A stretch of DNA of 64,000 nucleotides from Undaria pinnatifida (Eukaryota > Sar > Phaeophyceae > Laminariales > Alariaceae): NCBI GenBank assembly GCA_012845835.1, contig JABAKD010000008.1, positions 9,413,709 to 9,477,708 on the forward strand, read 5' to 3'. Position 1 is the first letter of the stretch; every line of letters starts with the position of its first letter. The position numbers and the translations under genes were made by a program. The notes below the pieces were generated by a model, which had not been told where the DNA came from, made no database searches, and saw only the letters and a program-made list of their open reading frames with translations. Shown here piece by piece: positions 24,401 through 34,050 of this stretch.

Positions 24401-27400
24401 GTGAGGAGATCTGTCGCTGTGTGCACCCCGCATGCTCGACGATCTAAAAGGAGGCTTCTGGATTAACGTCTGCCTCTGCGCTGGGTGAAGACGCGCCTAC
24501 ATGGTTTGTCTAGATGTTCTGGTACGAGGTGTTACTGTTATTGGCAGGGAGTTGGATTGAAATCGTTAGAGTATACTACGAGGTACCAGGTACTGAGCGT
24601 ACTCTTAATATTAGTAGTAGACAGTGTGTTTGAAGACCCGCTGATCTCTCTCCCTCTTTCTCTGTGTCCATCTCCGTTCTCCCCCCCCCCCCCCCCCCCG
24701 CCATCGTCCCCCTCATTTCCCACTCTCCCTCCCTTTCCCCGTCCCTCCTTCCCTCCCTCTCTCCTCCGTCCATCCTTCTTCGTGTCTCACTTGGTGGTAT
24801 GGAAGCGCACCCCCGACTCCAACAGCAGCACCGCTTTCTCCTGCCCCGGGCTGGCCAGCTTCAGCAAATATGTCTGAAAAAGAACCATGTCGACAACAAA
24901 AACGCGGGGGAGGAAAAACACACACTTGACACATGAATACAAGTCGTATAGACTATAGGAAATGACAAGAAGCGAGGAAAACGACATGGCGCATAGTACT
25001 TTACACCAAGCCCTACCTTACACCAATCCCAGAACTGAATCACCCAACTAATTCGCAGACAGACGCAGCTCACCGACATGGCACAGAGACAAACGAGCTG
25101 CGCAGGGCCGTTGTAACTCTCACGTAGCCTTCTATGTAGTGTGCAGGGGGTTGTAATTTGTACGGTGAGGGGGGGGGGGTAATCATGCCGTGCACGCCCG
25201 CAGAATTGATGACCATAATCCCTTGCATCCCCACAATGCCGGGATGGAGCACGGAGAGGGGGAACGGGGGGTAAAAGCGAATGCTTTTCACCGATTGGCT
25301 AGTCACTAGCTAATCACGTGGGCTGCGGGAGCGAGCGAGAACAGTGGCGCCAAAGTCCAACCGGGGCCTGTTAGGCGCTGGGAAACAGAGAGAGGGGGCC
25401 AGTCTGCTGCTTCTACCCCTTTGGGACTTCACAGGGGGAAAGTGTCCAAAAACAGCAGTAACGATCACAGGACCGGCCGAACAGAGCTACTCCGGTTGCT
25501 AGGGACGGGTTGTATCCGAAAGGCAGGACGGAAGGAGATATTCGACAACCGCGCAGCATGATCTACTTGTACTATTTTTTGAGCTGCACGCTCTTTCTAG
25601 AAGTTTGATAAGACCGCGATTTTCGCTGTGTCGGTCGCTACACCTGGGTCCAACAAGTATTATGTATTACTCATACTATACCCGTAGGATAAAGTGTAGC
25701 AAATGGAAAATGGGGAACACGGTGTGGTGAACGCTCGCAACCCCTGGCACCGACCGCGTAACTAATTCGAAGCAGCACCAACGTGTTACACTTCGTAGCA
25801 TGGAATTGCTGTCAGTGCCAACGTGCCAACCCTGTCGGGAACTTTGTACCTTGTGCAAGCAGAGAGCGGACTGCGGGCCAATTTTTAAACGATGCGAAGC
25901 TGCGGCTCGTACGTTGCGACGTTACGGCTCATACCATATATACTTCGGTATGGTAGCTAGTGTCTGGTAGTTGGCATTATGCGTACCTGGTGCAGAAGTA
26001 CCTGGTTCTGAACGCAAAACGCAACAGCAGCGCCCAACAGCAGTGGAACTTACTGCATAATCGACAAAAAATGGTTGAGGCGCACTGCTGTCTAGGAGAC
26101 GACGGGGATTATCCCTACACTTATTTATTGGGTTTAGTTAAGTTAGGGTTAGCGTAAGGGTTAGGAATTGACAGAAATTAAATGTATGGCAACCATTTTC
26201 TTGAATAAGAGGTAGGGTACCCTCGCGCCCTCAGGCGTCAGTCTGAAGACTGGTCTATATCTCACCATAAGGATATTTCTCATGCAGTCGGGTCCGTCAG
26301 TCGAACAAGGCCCTTTTCGACCGCATTGTACCAGATCGGGTTGCGTACACCGTCGATGCAGAGCCTTTTCAACTCTAAAACAAAAAAACTGAGCAATCCG
26401 ACTCGAACATCCAGTCGAAAAAGGCATCGATTCGACTGGATGTGCGAATCAACACTTTTTTCGACTGGATGCGCGAATCGACACTTTTTTCGACTGGATG
26501 TGCGAGTCGGATTTTGCTCAGTCAAACAAATGTTTGAACCCATCGCATCGTCCATCCCACCACACAGACACACACGACCACACACTCATACCAGGTGCCA
26601 CACAGCATTATCATACAACAGCGCCGACGCTTGCTTGGCTGCTATCTCTGCTGCTGCTTCTCGCCGCAAGTCACGTGGCACATTCCTAGCTCCGCCCGCC
26701 AGCAGCGTGTATCACACGATGGCAGAGCGCGGTATCGACGGCATTTGAAAAACAATGGCTACTTTTGCTGCAGCTTTGGAGGCTCTCGGCTGGGGGCAAC
26801 GCCACGGACGTAGCTTTGGCGGCTTTCGGCTACGTCCAACGCCAACAACCCGCTCGGACGAGGGTTCGTTGCGCATGAAGCACGCCTTGATCGAGGAGGG
26901 CACGAACAGAGCTTTTTACCGACTTTCGACTGCCATACAGCAGAACTCACACCAACCGCCTCCAGAACAAAAATCATCTGTAAAATCGACTCCACTGACG
27001 ATAAGTAGGAGGCCTAGAATAATCCACTCGAAAAAAGCCTAGGTAGTGAAGGCCCTTTTCGACTCACGGACTGCTGTGCAAGAATTGGGCCAAACCAAGA
27101 GAGGCGACAAGAAAATGTTCTCATACCGGCAGTGGAATACATGAATAAATCGCCCGCGGGGTATAAATCAATCGGTGTCGGAAGTTTTCACAAGTAGAGG
27201 GCACCGCCCCGAGGTCGTGGCGCAACCCTTGGCTAGGAAATAAGTACCAAGGGTCAGAGATCACAGACATAAATAGCATAGTCCAGGGGCTGTCATGGAA
27301 GCTGTCGTCAAGGCGAAACGGGCCAGTACTGCAAGAGGGCGGTGCTTGTCTCCCCAATACGGTTACAGCAGCAGTAGCTCTGGTGACGGAACAAGGCTTG

Positions 27401-27805
27401 CAGGAGCAGGCAGCCACGCGGGTCTGCGGACAATATAAGGCCACAGGACATTCGCTTGTGCGTTGGGTACCCCGTCTCCCTCGCACGCGCTCTACCACAG
27501 CGCCACTATGGCTGCTCGGGCCCCTCTCTCACTCTCCCGTGGTATAGCGAGCTCCACGACGCAAGCGGTGACTGTGGACTAGTCTAGACTACCGCGGTCT
27601 AGACCTTTTTCGTTGCTCGTGCTGACTATTGCTGTTCGATGCAGTGAGAGGCCATCAAAACGCGACAGTCCCGTGAGGCATCGGATTAGATGCTCACTTT
27701 TGCATCCAGGTCATAGACGTTGACGACGCGCAGACCTAGCACCGACGAACGCAGGTCGCGAACCATCGCCCGTACATCCGCAGCCGTGAATCGCGTCTTC
27801 GTCAT
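3419..27805 (-). CDS. NEMF: NEMF / Rqc2 (Tae2) ribosome quality control factor, 20 exons
   Basis: NEMF/Rqc2 binds 60S subunits carrying stalled peptidyl-tRNA, recruits the Ltn1 ligase and directs C-terminal tailing in the cytosol. Exons (minus, 5' to 3'): 27805-27698, 24873-24791, 23939-23767, 23110-21801, 21524-21375, 20821-20687, 19646-19485, 19048-18989, 17053-16850, 11513-11388, 10838-10783, 10128-9871, 9616-9332, 8583-8323, 8116-8059, 7646-7487, 6713-6551, 5919-5175, 4321-4133, 3520-3419. All phases join to 1595 aa; the human protein is about 1080. NFACT-N begins [14 protein letters not shown] and holds D10 plus the D98-R99 pair matching the tRNA-contacting residues of yeast Rqc2. Exon 4 adds a long Gly/Ala insert. 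A coiled coil follows, then NFACT-R (about 730-860; [17 protein letters not shown] and [14 protein letters not shown]). The acidic/Lys-rich middle leads to NFACT-C (about 1450-1560; [13 protein letters not shown]) and a Lys-rich tail. Exons 4 and 6 end in GC donors. Boundaries are by eye; exon 9 and exon 20 acceptors are least certain. Confidence 0.93.
4592..5115 (+). repeat. (GGCAA)n pentanucleotide microsatellite in NEMF intron 18
   Basis: About 520 bp of near-perfect GGCAA units with an ACAAG variant at the edges. It is interrupted twice by a duplicated spacer (CCAGGAGAGGCTAGGCTAGG, near 4838 and 4911). A unit of five bases leaves every frame open, which explains the several Leu-Pro-Cys-rich open frames on the minus strand. 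They are not genes. Confidence 0.97.
7255..7460 (+). mobile_element. SINE-like element (copy S1)
   Basis: It shares the head (GGGCGCTTCGCGC), the GGTCGGTGAAAACCC block and the tail (GGGATGCGAGGGTC ... ACTACGGCCGTCCATGATAC) with four other copies. It ends in a C/T-rich stretch near 7435-7460 and lies in NEMF intron 16. Confidence 0.7.
7757..7900 (-). mobile_element. LINE 3' end fragment with C tail (copy L3)
   Basis: Read on the minus strand it shows the end of the LINE coding region (GTAATGAGC..CCCAAATGTTGGA), the TAGGAACGGTGCTCC block, and then a short joint into a run of about 20 C. Part of the 3' end present in other copies is missing before the C tract. It lies in NEMF intron 15. Confidence 0.75.
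8986..9306 (+). repeat. (CCGCA)n then (CCACA)n microsatellite in NEMF intron 13
   Basis: Two adjoining pentanucleotide blocks, CCGCA (about 8986-9085) and CCACA (about 9121-9306), differ by one base in the unit. This suggests one block arose from the other. The array ends about 25 bp from the exon 13 donor at 9331. The long Val/Trp/Cys-rich frames across it are artefacts. Confidence 0.97.
10510..10615 (+). repeat. CCAACA/CCACCA short tandem repeat in NEMF intron 11
   Basis: Imperfect hexanucleotide CACCAA/CGCCAA repeat of about 100 bp inside the intron between exons 11 and 12. No coding signal was seen in it. Confidence 0.85.
12387..12648. mobile_element. MITE-like element, family A copy 1
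   Basis: About 262 bp inserted in the minisatellite. It has inverted ends related to CGCGTGCTACGATAGAGGT: left GTCGCGTGCTACGATTGAAG, right the complement of a GACGCGTGCTGCGATAGAAG end. The interior (GATTTTGGGTTAAGGAGGCC and flanks) is shared with the copy at 60818-61083. There is no coding capacity, so it is a non-autonomous DNA element. Confidence 0.75.
13271..13760 (+). pseudogene. BED-zinc-finger-like transposase N-terminal fragment
   Basis: An open frame inside the minisatellite encodes an acidic Ser/Gly-rich head followed by a Cys/His-rich segment (FLCKATWQC ... [14 protein letters not shown]) that resembles the BED finger at the start of hAT transposases. The frame then runs straight into a 42-bp repeat unit and stops, so no catalytic domain remains. 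Upstream (12893-13270) is AT-rich with CAGTAC repeats and could be the element's 5' end. I infer a truncated hAT-type element. The finger assignment rests on Cys/His spacing only, and an unrelated orphan frame is possible. Confidence 0.45.
16000..16840. mobile_element. Non-autonomous element, family A copy 2, abutting a splice donor
   Basis: Left end TACGATAGAGGTAC and right end CATCTCTATCATA are inverted relatives of the family A termini. Inside are two direct repeats of about 100 bp (about 16063-16170 and 16726-16810; shared GGGAGGG-TTT-GGGGCTCT). No open frame of note. The right end lies within about 10 bp of the exon 9 donor of NEMF (GTGGGT, 16849-16844). Confidence 0.6.
18787..18990. repeat. 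Approximately 100-bp imperfect tandem duplication next to NEMF exon 8
   Basis: Two copies of a segment with CTCATAGTATGGACG ... GCCCCACTGTACTGAA, followed by an A-rich stretch and a TATACCTGG/CATACCTGG end. The second copy includes the 5' splice donor of intron 8 (complement of CATACCTGG, near 18988). The first copy therefore carries a decoy donor-like sequence within the intron. Confidence 0.7.
19815..20090. mobile_element. MITE-like element, family A copy 3
   Basis: The right end (AGGGGGCCCGTCATTAAGAA ... TCTCTGTCGTAGCATGCGTC) matches the right ends of copies 1 and 4. The left end near GGTGGAGGTGCAC is a weaker match. It lies in NEMF intron 6. Confidence 0.55.
20335..20445 (+). repeat. CAG/TAG trinucleotide-rich tract
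   Basis: Imperfect AGCAGCAGTAG repeats in NEMF intron 6, just upstream of a LINE 3' fragment. No other feature was seen here. Confidence 0.7.
20480..20640 (+). mobile_element. LINE 3' end fragment with C-rich tail (copy L2)
   Basis: A 5'-truncated copy of the LINE at 42441-43275. It shares GGTGCTCCGTCTCGAAAGGG, the ATGGTCAAA segment and the terminal AACTGAGTACG, then passes into CCCTCCCCCCCGCCCCGCCCCC. It lies in NEMF intron 6, about 50 bp from the exon 6 donor, in the orientation opposite to the gene. Confidence 0.8.
20685..20686 (-). other. GC 5' splice donor of NEMF intron 6
   Basis: Exon 6 ends GGAACAAG followed by GCAAGC. The join to exon 7 (GTG GTG TTA TCG) gives the LDRNKVVLSLPT segment expected from NEMF homologues. 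It is the second GC-AG intron of this gene, and its hexamer is identical to that of intron 4. A LINE 3' fragment with a C-rich tail ends about 50 bp inside this intron. Confidence 0.75.
21799..21800 (-). other. GC 5' splice donor of NEMF intron 4
   Basis: Exon 4 ends AAGCAG and the intron begins GCAAGC. No GT donor nearby keeps the frame into exon 5 (ACT GCG ATG GCT). The acceptor at the other end is a normal CAG. GC-AG introns are a known minor class of U2 introns with strong flanking consensus, and CAG|GCAAGC fits that. Confidence 0.75.
23295..23570. repeat. Degenerate GATC/CGTGAT palindrome cluster in NEMF intron 3
   Basis: About eleven irregularly spaced copies of a CGTGAT(A/C) core, several as full palindromes (CGATCTAGATCG, ATATAGATCGTGAT), over about 275 bp. 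There is no coding frame. It looks like an old, diverged tandem array. A weaker GATC-rich cluster occurs in the ULK4 intron near 34965-35135. Confidence 0.7.
24003..24190 (-). mobile_element. SINE-like element with C tail (copy S2)
   Basis: On the minus strand it reads CGACGCTTCGCGCGTGGTTA, then GGTCGGTGAAACCCC, TGTGCTCCGTCCCGG, TTATTGTCATACGACTACGG and ATGAGTAC, followed directly by a run of C. It lies in NEMF intron 2. Its last 75 bp or so align with the LINE 3' end. Confidence 0.8.
25160..25335 (-). mobile_element. SINE-like element with C tail (copy S3)
   Basis: Minus strand: CCAATCGGTGAAAA, CGTGCTCCATCCCGGCATTG, GGGATGCAAGGGATTATGGT, CATGATTAC, then CCCCCCCCCCCC. It is more diverged in the head than S2. 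It lies in NEMF intron 1. Confidence 0.75.
26269..27091. mobile_element. Non-autonomous TIR element, family B copy 1
   Basis: About 820 bp with inverted ends related to AAGGCCATTTCTTATGCAGTCGGA and many subterminal CAGTCGAAAA/TTTTCGACTG motifs. The interior, including a duplicated CTTTGGCGGCT-TCGGCT segment, is clearly homologous to the copy at 49590-50377. No transposase frame was found. It lies in NEMF intron 1, close to exon 1. Confidence 0.75.
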
Positions 27806-28693
27806 GATAGCAAGTCCTGAGTCCTGAGTGTGTCTGGTGTGCGTGGTACGAAGGAAACTTGTGAAACAGTCCACCCCCTTGTTTCCGAAACAGAAACGCC
27901 CCTACTATGTGGTGAAACTCCTCCGTTTTCCCCCCGTTTTCGTTTTTTTTCAAAATTATCTTCCGCATGTTCGCATGACATCTTGGGACCGTCTTCTTGG
28001 TTACGATAGTCGTGCATACCCTTCTCGCTTGTAGCTCTGCTCTATTGCTGCGTGTTCTCCCCGTTCGGAATAATACTGGAAGTAGCCGAGCGTGGGTTTC
28101 TGAGGTCTTGTGAGACCCTACCTACGAGAAAAGATAGAAGAACAACGGCGAAAGAATTGTTTGACACTGAGATGACCTGCGGCCAGTCTCGGCCGTCACA
28201 ACAGGAACCTTTGCTGCCCGAGTTCAACACTTGCTTCTCTCGCCCATCCTCGTCGTCTTCGGCAAGGAGGGAAATACGATGGGGCTTGTGGTCTCCCCAT
28301 GACGCTGCATGGATGCGGCTGGTCCGACGCAACTACGAGCAGCATCACAGAAGAGGTGCAACCACTGCGTGTACGCCAGGCTGCATCCCTCCCGGCAAGT
28401 AATAACCAATACCAGGTACCAGGTAACTACCGGTAGTATAATAACAGGCTGTAATCGTGGCGTCCTCTGCTTGCCGAGGGAACTGCTGTGTAGGGGTACC
28501 TTTGTGAGCCGTTCACCGCTCGTGTACGATGCCAGCTACACCAGTACAGCTCCTATTATTATGGTATTGAGACAAGGTTTCAGGAATGCTTTTCAGAAGC
28601 CGTTGTCGTTTACCTTGCCCTGGCGATAGGTCTACACATGTACCCTTGCCTTTTGTGATGGTATTGATGTTCCCCCCCTCCACCTCCCCCGCC
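27806..28693. promoter_or_regulatory. Divergent intergenic region between NEMF and the glycosyltransferase
   Basis: About 890 bp separate the two start codons, which point away from each other, so both promoters and 5' UTRs must lie here unless unseen 5' exons exist. I see no convincing TATA box. Short CCAGGTAC repeats occur near 28412-28425. No other gene is supported. Confidence 0.5.
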
Positions 28694-31600
28694 ATGCCAC
28701 ACAACGCAGATGGCTCATGGCTGATACCTCGCACCATACATCACATTTGGCTTGGTGGCCCACTGCCCCAAGCCTACGCGCGTCTCCGCGAGTCGTGGCT
28801 GTCGAGGCACGAGGGCTGGACCGCGCGGTTGTGGGGTGACGAGGACGTCGACGCATTCGGGTTGGAGAACCGGGAAGCGTACGACGCCGCTGGAAATTTC
28901 GGCGAAAAATCTGACATTCTCCGCTATGAGGTGGGTTGGGGCTTGCTGCTTGCGTGCGTGTTTTTGTGTTTCGAACGTTGGTTGATCTCGTCGCCCTAGG
29001 GTGTCCTTCGAAGCTCAAGCTCAGTGAAAATTGGAAGGCGGCACAGCAGTGCTCGACACCTCTTAACCCGCTTGGGGTTTCAGAGCGGGGGGGGGACGTC
29101 GAAATATAATGGCGATTCAGCACCAGCCACACGAGGCATCCCGAGCTGCCGGGGTAGGGGGTTGATCACAAGTGTTATGTAAGGAGCTGTACGACGCACG
29201 CGCAGCTGCTACTGCTGTAGCGCACTCCTGTATGTTGGACAGCGTAGTGTAATACGCCAAAGCGATGGATGAGTGTAACTCCCTCTCGAAACGTGTTCAA
29301 GGCCATATAGGAGACGGGAGGATGGGACGGGGGTGGGGCGTCTACCGCTGTATTTCCGGTATTACCCCGCCTGTTGGTTTCGTACGAAACCCTTGAGCCC
29401 CTGGAATACTTGTATACTTCTGTACGTAGCAGAATATATTCACCGTGCACTTTTGTCTATGTACAGCTGGCGTGCTCTGCTGCAAACAAGCAAGCCAGGA
29501 TAGGATGGAACAGTGCCGAAAGTTGAAACTGCTGTCCACGATCGATTAATAACCCCAGATTCTGCTCCGACACGGGGGTGTATATGTGGACGCGGACTTC
29601 CTGTGCCTTGGGGCGTTCGATGAGCTTCATAGCCGTTACGAGTTCTATGCCGGAGTATCCAACACCGGCACCTTCGAGCTGAACAACGGCCTTGTTGGGT
29701 GAGCGTTACCGTATCTTGTGTTCGCCCCTCGCCGGTCCTACTTTTCCACAAGTTTTGATTAGCTGAGGTGAAGTGGAACTGATTTGTCGCGTACGGTTGT
29801 TGTGACCCCGGTATAAAGCAGGATTTCGATCATGTCTTTAGCTCTCTAAGCAACATCTTACTCCTTGCTGAAGCCGCCCAGATTGTCGTGAATGTATGCG
29901 CCTTATGTACATTATTTCTCGAAATGGGGAACAATTTTTGCGTTTTGCAAGATACAATGAGGAAGCGGCTCCGCTCGGAGCCCAGTCGGTCGGCGGGGTT
30001 TTCGGTGGTATTGGCGTTCAATGAAGTCTAGAGCCTAATCGACACGATGCAGACAATAGCCGAACAATGGTGGGCGAAAAAAACATGTATCGTGCACAGC
30101 AACACCTTTAGATGCACGGGCATCGCAAGGTGCGAGCAAGCCGCGTGTCACCTGGTTGTCGCCTATTTCTGATTGATTGAACGCCCTGTTCGGATACGTA
30201 AACCAGCGATAACTGCCCCCAGGAAATCACCGCAAGAGCCGCCCGCATCGCTCGAAAACCTGACGCAGAGTGTAGTTCGCCTGGTTGATACCGTATAAAG
30301 CAGTAAGGCGCCAATCTACGCCCCCACCCCCCCACTCCCCCTCCAACACCCCCACCCCCACCTTCCCTCATCACCCCCACCCCCCATCCGCCACCCCCAC
30401 CCCCCCTACACCACCCCACCCCCCTCGACCTTCACGCCGCTACCTTCCATTCCCGCCCACCCTCTACTTCCCCGCATTCTGTGTAGCTGCCGTCCTGATC
30501 ACCCGATCATGCGTGATATCGTCAACAGAATCCGTAACTACTCCGGCCCCATCCTCCCACAACATCGGGGCCTCAGCAGCCACCACCATGCGTCAAATAG
30601 CACCGGCACTGCCAACCTACTCTCGTCCTCCCTTGCTGGGGGGTGCCTGCGAAGCCAAGCGGGGAGTGTATGGACGGCACCGGCAGCGGGACGGGCGGCG
30701 GAACGGCTTATGGAACGGACCGGAGCAGATGTGACCAAGACATCGCCGGTCCCGCCGGGGGCGGTAGTCGGGAGGAGCAGCGACGGTGTTAGCGGGGCGT
30801 CTCAAGACCCGCTTGCGGCGTTGATGGGGACCTTGGGAGCAGGAGGAGGGGGGGGGGGGGGGCTTCTAGGGAGATTTCTGGGTGGCGATGACCAGACTAG
30901 CTTGGAAGCGGCCGTCAAAGGTGAGAGAAGCTCTATTGTTCTTTACTACCGCGCCTTGCGATGGCGTGTTCGGCGGGAGGGGGGGGGGGTTGCGCCTTTG
31001 AAGGATTTATCTGTCACCCGTCTGCAGTTCGCGTCCTGGCTGCTGTTCTCGTGTGACAGTAGGTGTGTTGGTTGTTTTTTTAGTAAACCCGTAGCTCTCC
31101 GTAACGCATCGGTACTTGCGTTTTTCCACGAGCTTTTATGGTCTCCCGCCGTGCGACACGGTATTCCTGATCGAATACGATTATTGCGCTCAGGCCCTTG
31201 GCCGGGTCAAGCTCAAGCTCTGTACTTGCCATTACCCCCCCCTCCGTCTCCTCAACACGATGAATGCGGTCACGAGTATCATCAAACATTACTCCTACCG
31301 TGTTTTTGTTTTTTCTTCGCCCCCCCCCTCCTCGCCGCCCCCCGTCAGTTGAACCGGGGAGCGCGACGGAGACAATCATCAAGACTGGGCCAGGAATGTT
31401 CACGAGAGCTGTCATGGAATGGATGGTGACCGCCGCTGGTGACGCACCTCGCGCTTCTTTCAAGCTAACCGAGAGGGGGAAAGCAGAGTTTGCCGAGAGG
31501 GAAACAGAGCTAGCCGATGGGACATTAGAATTAGCTGAGAGAAAAAACGCTGGCAGTGTGCTCTGCCCTAAAGATGCGGCATCGCCGGCGGCGGCAGCAG

Positions 31601-31776
31601 CCCGCGTGATGCTGCTACCACCGTCGTATTTGTACCCAGTCCCGAATAACGCCGAGGGCGACTTGATCGGGGATGGTCGAGAAGATGGGGTCCGGGACCG
31701 CGCGGGGCACTTCTTTTCCGTGGAGTCTCTCGCTGCTCACTTGTGGGGAAGGTCTTGGCAGCAGGGGATTTCTTAG
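28694..31776 (+). CDS. DXD-motif glycosyltransferase (Gly_transf_sug/OCH1-like, GT32 type), 4 exons
   Basis: Exons 28694-28930, 29559-29698, 30487-30920 and 31349-31776 join in phase (0, 2, 1) to a 412-aa protein. The N-terminal domain opens IPRTIHHIWLGG and continues SWLSRHEGWTARLWGDED. Exon 2 supplies HGGVYVDADFLCLGAFDEL with the metal-binding D-A-D, then NTGTFELNNGLVG. Exon 4 has the family's TGPGMFTRAV segment and a C-terminal LLPPSYLYPVPN ... AAHLWGRSWQ. Such enzymes add hexoses from nucleotide sugars, usually in the Golgi; donor and acceptor cannot be read from sequence. Exon 3 carries a Gly/Ser-rich insert (about 150-265) absent from compact relatives. I chose the ATG just before IPRTIHH. 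In-frame upstream starts at 28658 and 28586 add no membrane anchor, so a 5' exon encoding a signal anchor may be missing. Confidence 0.88.
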
Positions 31777-34050
31777 AGCCGTCTATTCGGGGCAAGTCAG
31801 AAAACCTCTTTATTAAGCATAAGTGGAAAAAATGTTCGGCCCGCGTGTGTTTCCAGTATTAGGAGGAGCTCTCTTTGCGTCGTTGTCGATTCCTGTGGAA
31901 AACACATAGCCCACTGCCGTTGTTGCTGCGGCAGGAACACAAACTCCACTTCGAAGCTGTATTTTTCGTTTTGCGTGTATCTGGAACTGGGATATTTGCA
32001 TTTTACTAGTGCTTGGTACCCTCGTCCTCCTCAGCGCTTGCCCCCCTAGCCTATGCCCGCAAAACCAAAGACAACAGGAAGCTTGATCTCCGAAACACCG
32101 CAGGAGTCTCGATGCCACCAAGATCTGCGCACCCCCAACACCACGAGTCGGTTAGGTTCAACACTGCTGCCCTGCGAAGAACCAAAGCATGTTTAATCAT
32201 TAAAAGCATATCGTGGCCGCAGCTTGCTGGTGTTCTCGAACGGAACGTCCAAATGTGTCTGCTTAAAATGTCACTACGATTACTGCCGTGCGCAAAGGAT
32301 TTTGGCATTTGTGGTATCTGTTTCTTCGTTTAGAAAAACACTATCTTGGTTAAGAAAATGCACTTCTTTCAAAACAACACGAACTGTATTCAAACGATTT
32401 TGGTAGAAAATATCGTAAAAATGGTGGTACCAGATACTGGTGGTGAGGTTTGTAAAAAGAACATAATGACCTTTCCGGCTTCAGAAAAAAAACTCGAAAA
32501 ACATAATAATAACGGCATCGGCACGAAGCAGCCCGCGTTGCTGGGGCAGGGTGTGCGTCCGGACTCCAGCGCAAGGAAGTGTACGACACGGGCGCAGCAT
32601 GGCGGCGATACTAGCAGTAATGCTGCACGCCCATCCTAGGCGCTTGGTTAGATCACCATACTCGTCTTGCTTTTGTCGCTAGACATGGATCTCAAAATGT
32701 TCATAAGACTCGGTGCGCAGGCGGCAGCCCCAGCCCCACATATAAAAGGGTACTGCAGGTTGCTGCAGGGCACACACAGCATGCGCGGGTCGGCTGCAAT
32801 GGGATGCTTCATTAACGAAATGCCTGCTGATTCACCACCTGCATACGGGTATGTAAAACAACTCGAACTGCTCCTTTGGTGTTGGTTGTTGGAAATCGTT
32901 GCTGGGTATCGCCAGGCCGGATATCACAACCAACTGTCACGTACGAGCAAGGGTGACATAGAGATATTTTTGCAACGGACACTCTTAGGCGTCCGCCTGC
33001 GACCTGATTCCGATGATGATGTTAATCCATGTAAGACCTCTCGCCGGCGGGAAGGAGCGACTAAGGCTAACTCCCGCCCCGCCAGAGTGTATGTTGCGCT
33101 ACAAAGCACTTGCAACAGCACTAAAAAAATAAAAAAATGAGCCAAGGATCCATATGCAACGGGCACCAAGAGGAGGGAAGTTCAGTCGATGATCCCCGTA
33201 GCAGACACGCCAACAAAATATCAGTAAACTCCCTTGAAAATTTAAAAATTAATCGAGAGATCCTCGCTTTCCTCTCGTCGACAACCGCGGCACACTTCGG
33301 GTCTTGAGTGCCGCTGTGACTCTGGAAGGGCTGAGCACAAACCAGTAGAATCCCAAGCGTCGTGAGGTCTCAATTATCTGGAAATTGTTGGCGTGTGCTG
33401 CTGCCCTGTCCAGGGGTGACTACCCGCCCGTCAGCTCGGGTCGGTGTGGGTCTTATGATCGGAATTGCCGGAGGGTGTCTCAGTAGCATCTGAACAGCGG
33501 ACTGCCGCCAATCGAGGATGTCCTACTGCTGAAGCGCTCGGCGAGAGACTGCCATGAGCGCGTTGCGGTTCCACTACTAGCCTAGCCACTCAGTGGTTCT
33601 GTTCTCTCTGTGACCACCCGGCTGTGGGCCGCGTCTCGTGTGTTGGTGTGTGTTGTGTTGTGTGAGGTTTTGGTTTGGGAAACACGCAGAACCGAAAGTG
33701 TTTTTTTGCGACAAAAGGTCGGGTAAAGCTATCCTGTGCTGTGCGATAGGCTGATTTTCAAAATCAGACAGGACAAGCAAGGCGAGAGCGAGCGGGAGGC
33801 CACGCGGGAGGGGCATATTTTGTTTTTCAGGACCCTTCGTACGGAGGAGACTAGACTACTGGTACAGCTCCCTTGTAAGCCGTGCAAGTACCAGCAGCAA
33901 CAGTGACATCATCAGCAGCAGTAACAGCAGCAGCACCAGCAAGTACCAGCAGCAGCATCAGCACATCAACCAGCAGCAGCAACACCAGCAGTAGCAGCAG
34001 TACATCCCATAGACATATCTAGCGTTCTGCTGTGCACGCGAGGGGACAAC
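31777..34050. other. Intergenic region with a repeat-like coding scrap
   Basis: No host gene is recognised. A frame at about 33367-33590 (WKLLACAAALSRGDYPPVSS, then one TAG, then GLPPIEDVLLLKRSARD) looks like a decayed mobile-element-associated coding scrap. I cannot name it. The rest is AT-richer spacer. Confidence 0.45.
33884..34003 (+). promoter_or_regulatory. CAG-rich leader immediately upstream of ULK4
   Basis: About 120 bp of imperfect CAGCAGCA/CCAGCAG trinucleotide repeat end about 47 bp before the chosen start codon. It is probably part of the 5' UTR or proximal promoter. Confidence 0.55.

Noticed and set aside
27440-27530. Possible tRNA gene on the minus strand (GTGGCGCTGTGGTAGAGCGC)
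   Set aside because: It resembles a D arm/A box, but no anticodon stem, T arm or acceptor pairing can be drawn; perhaps a tRNA-derived scrap.
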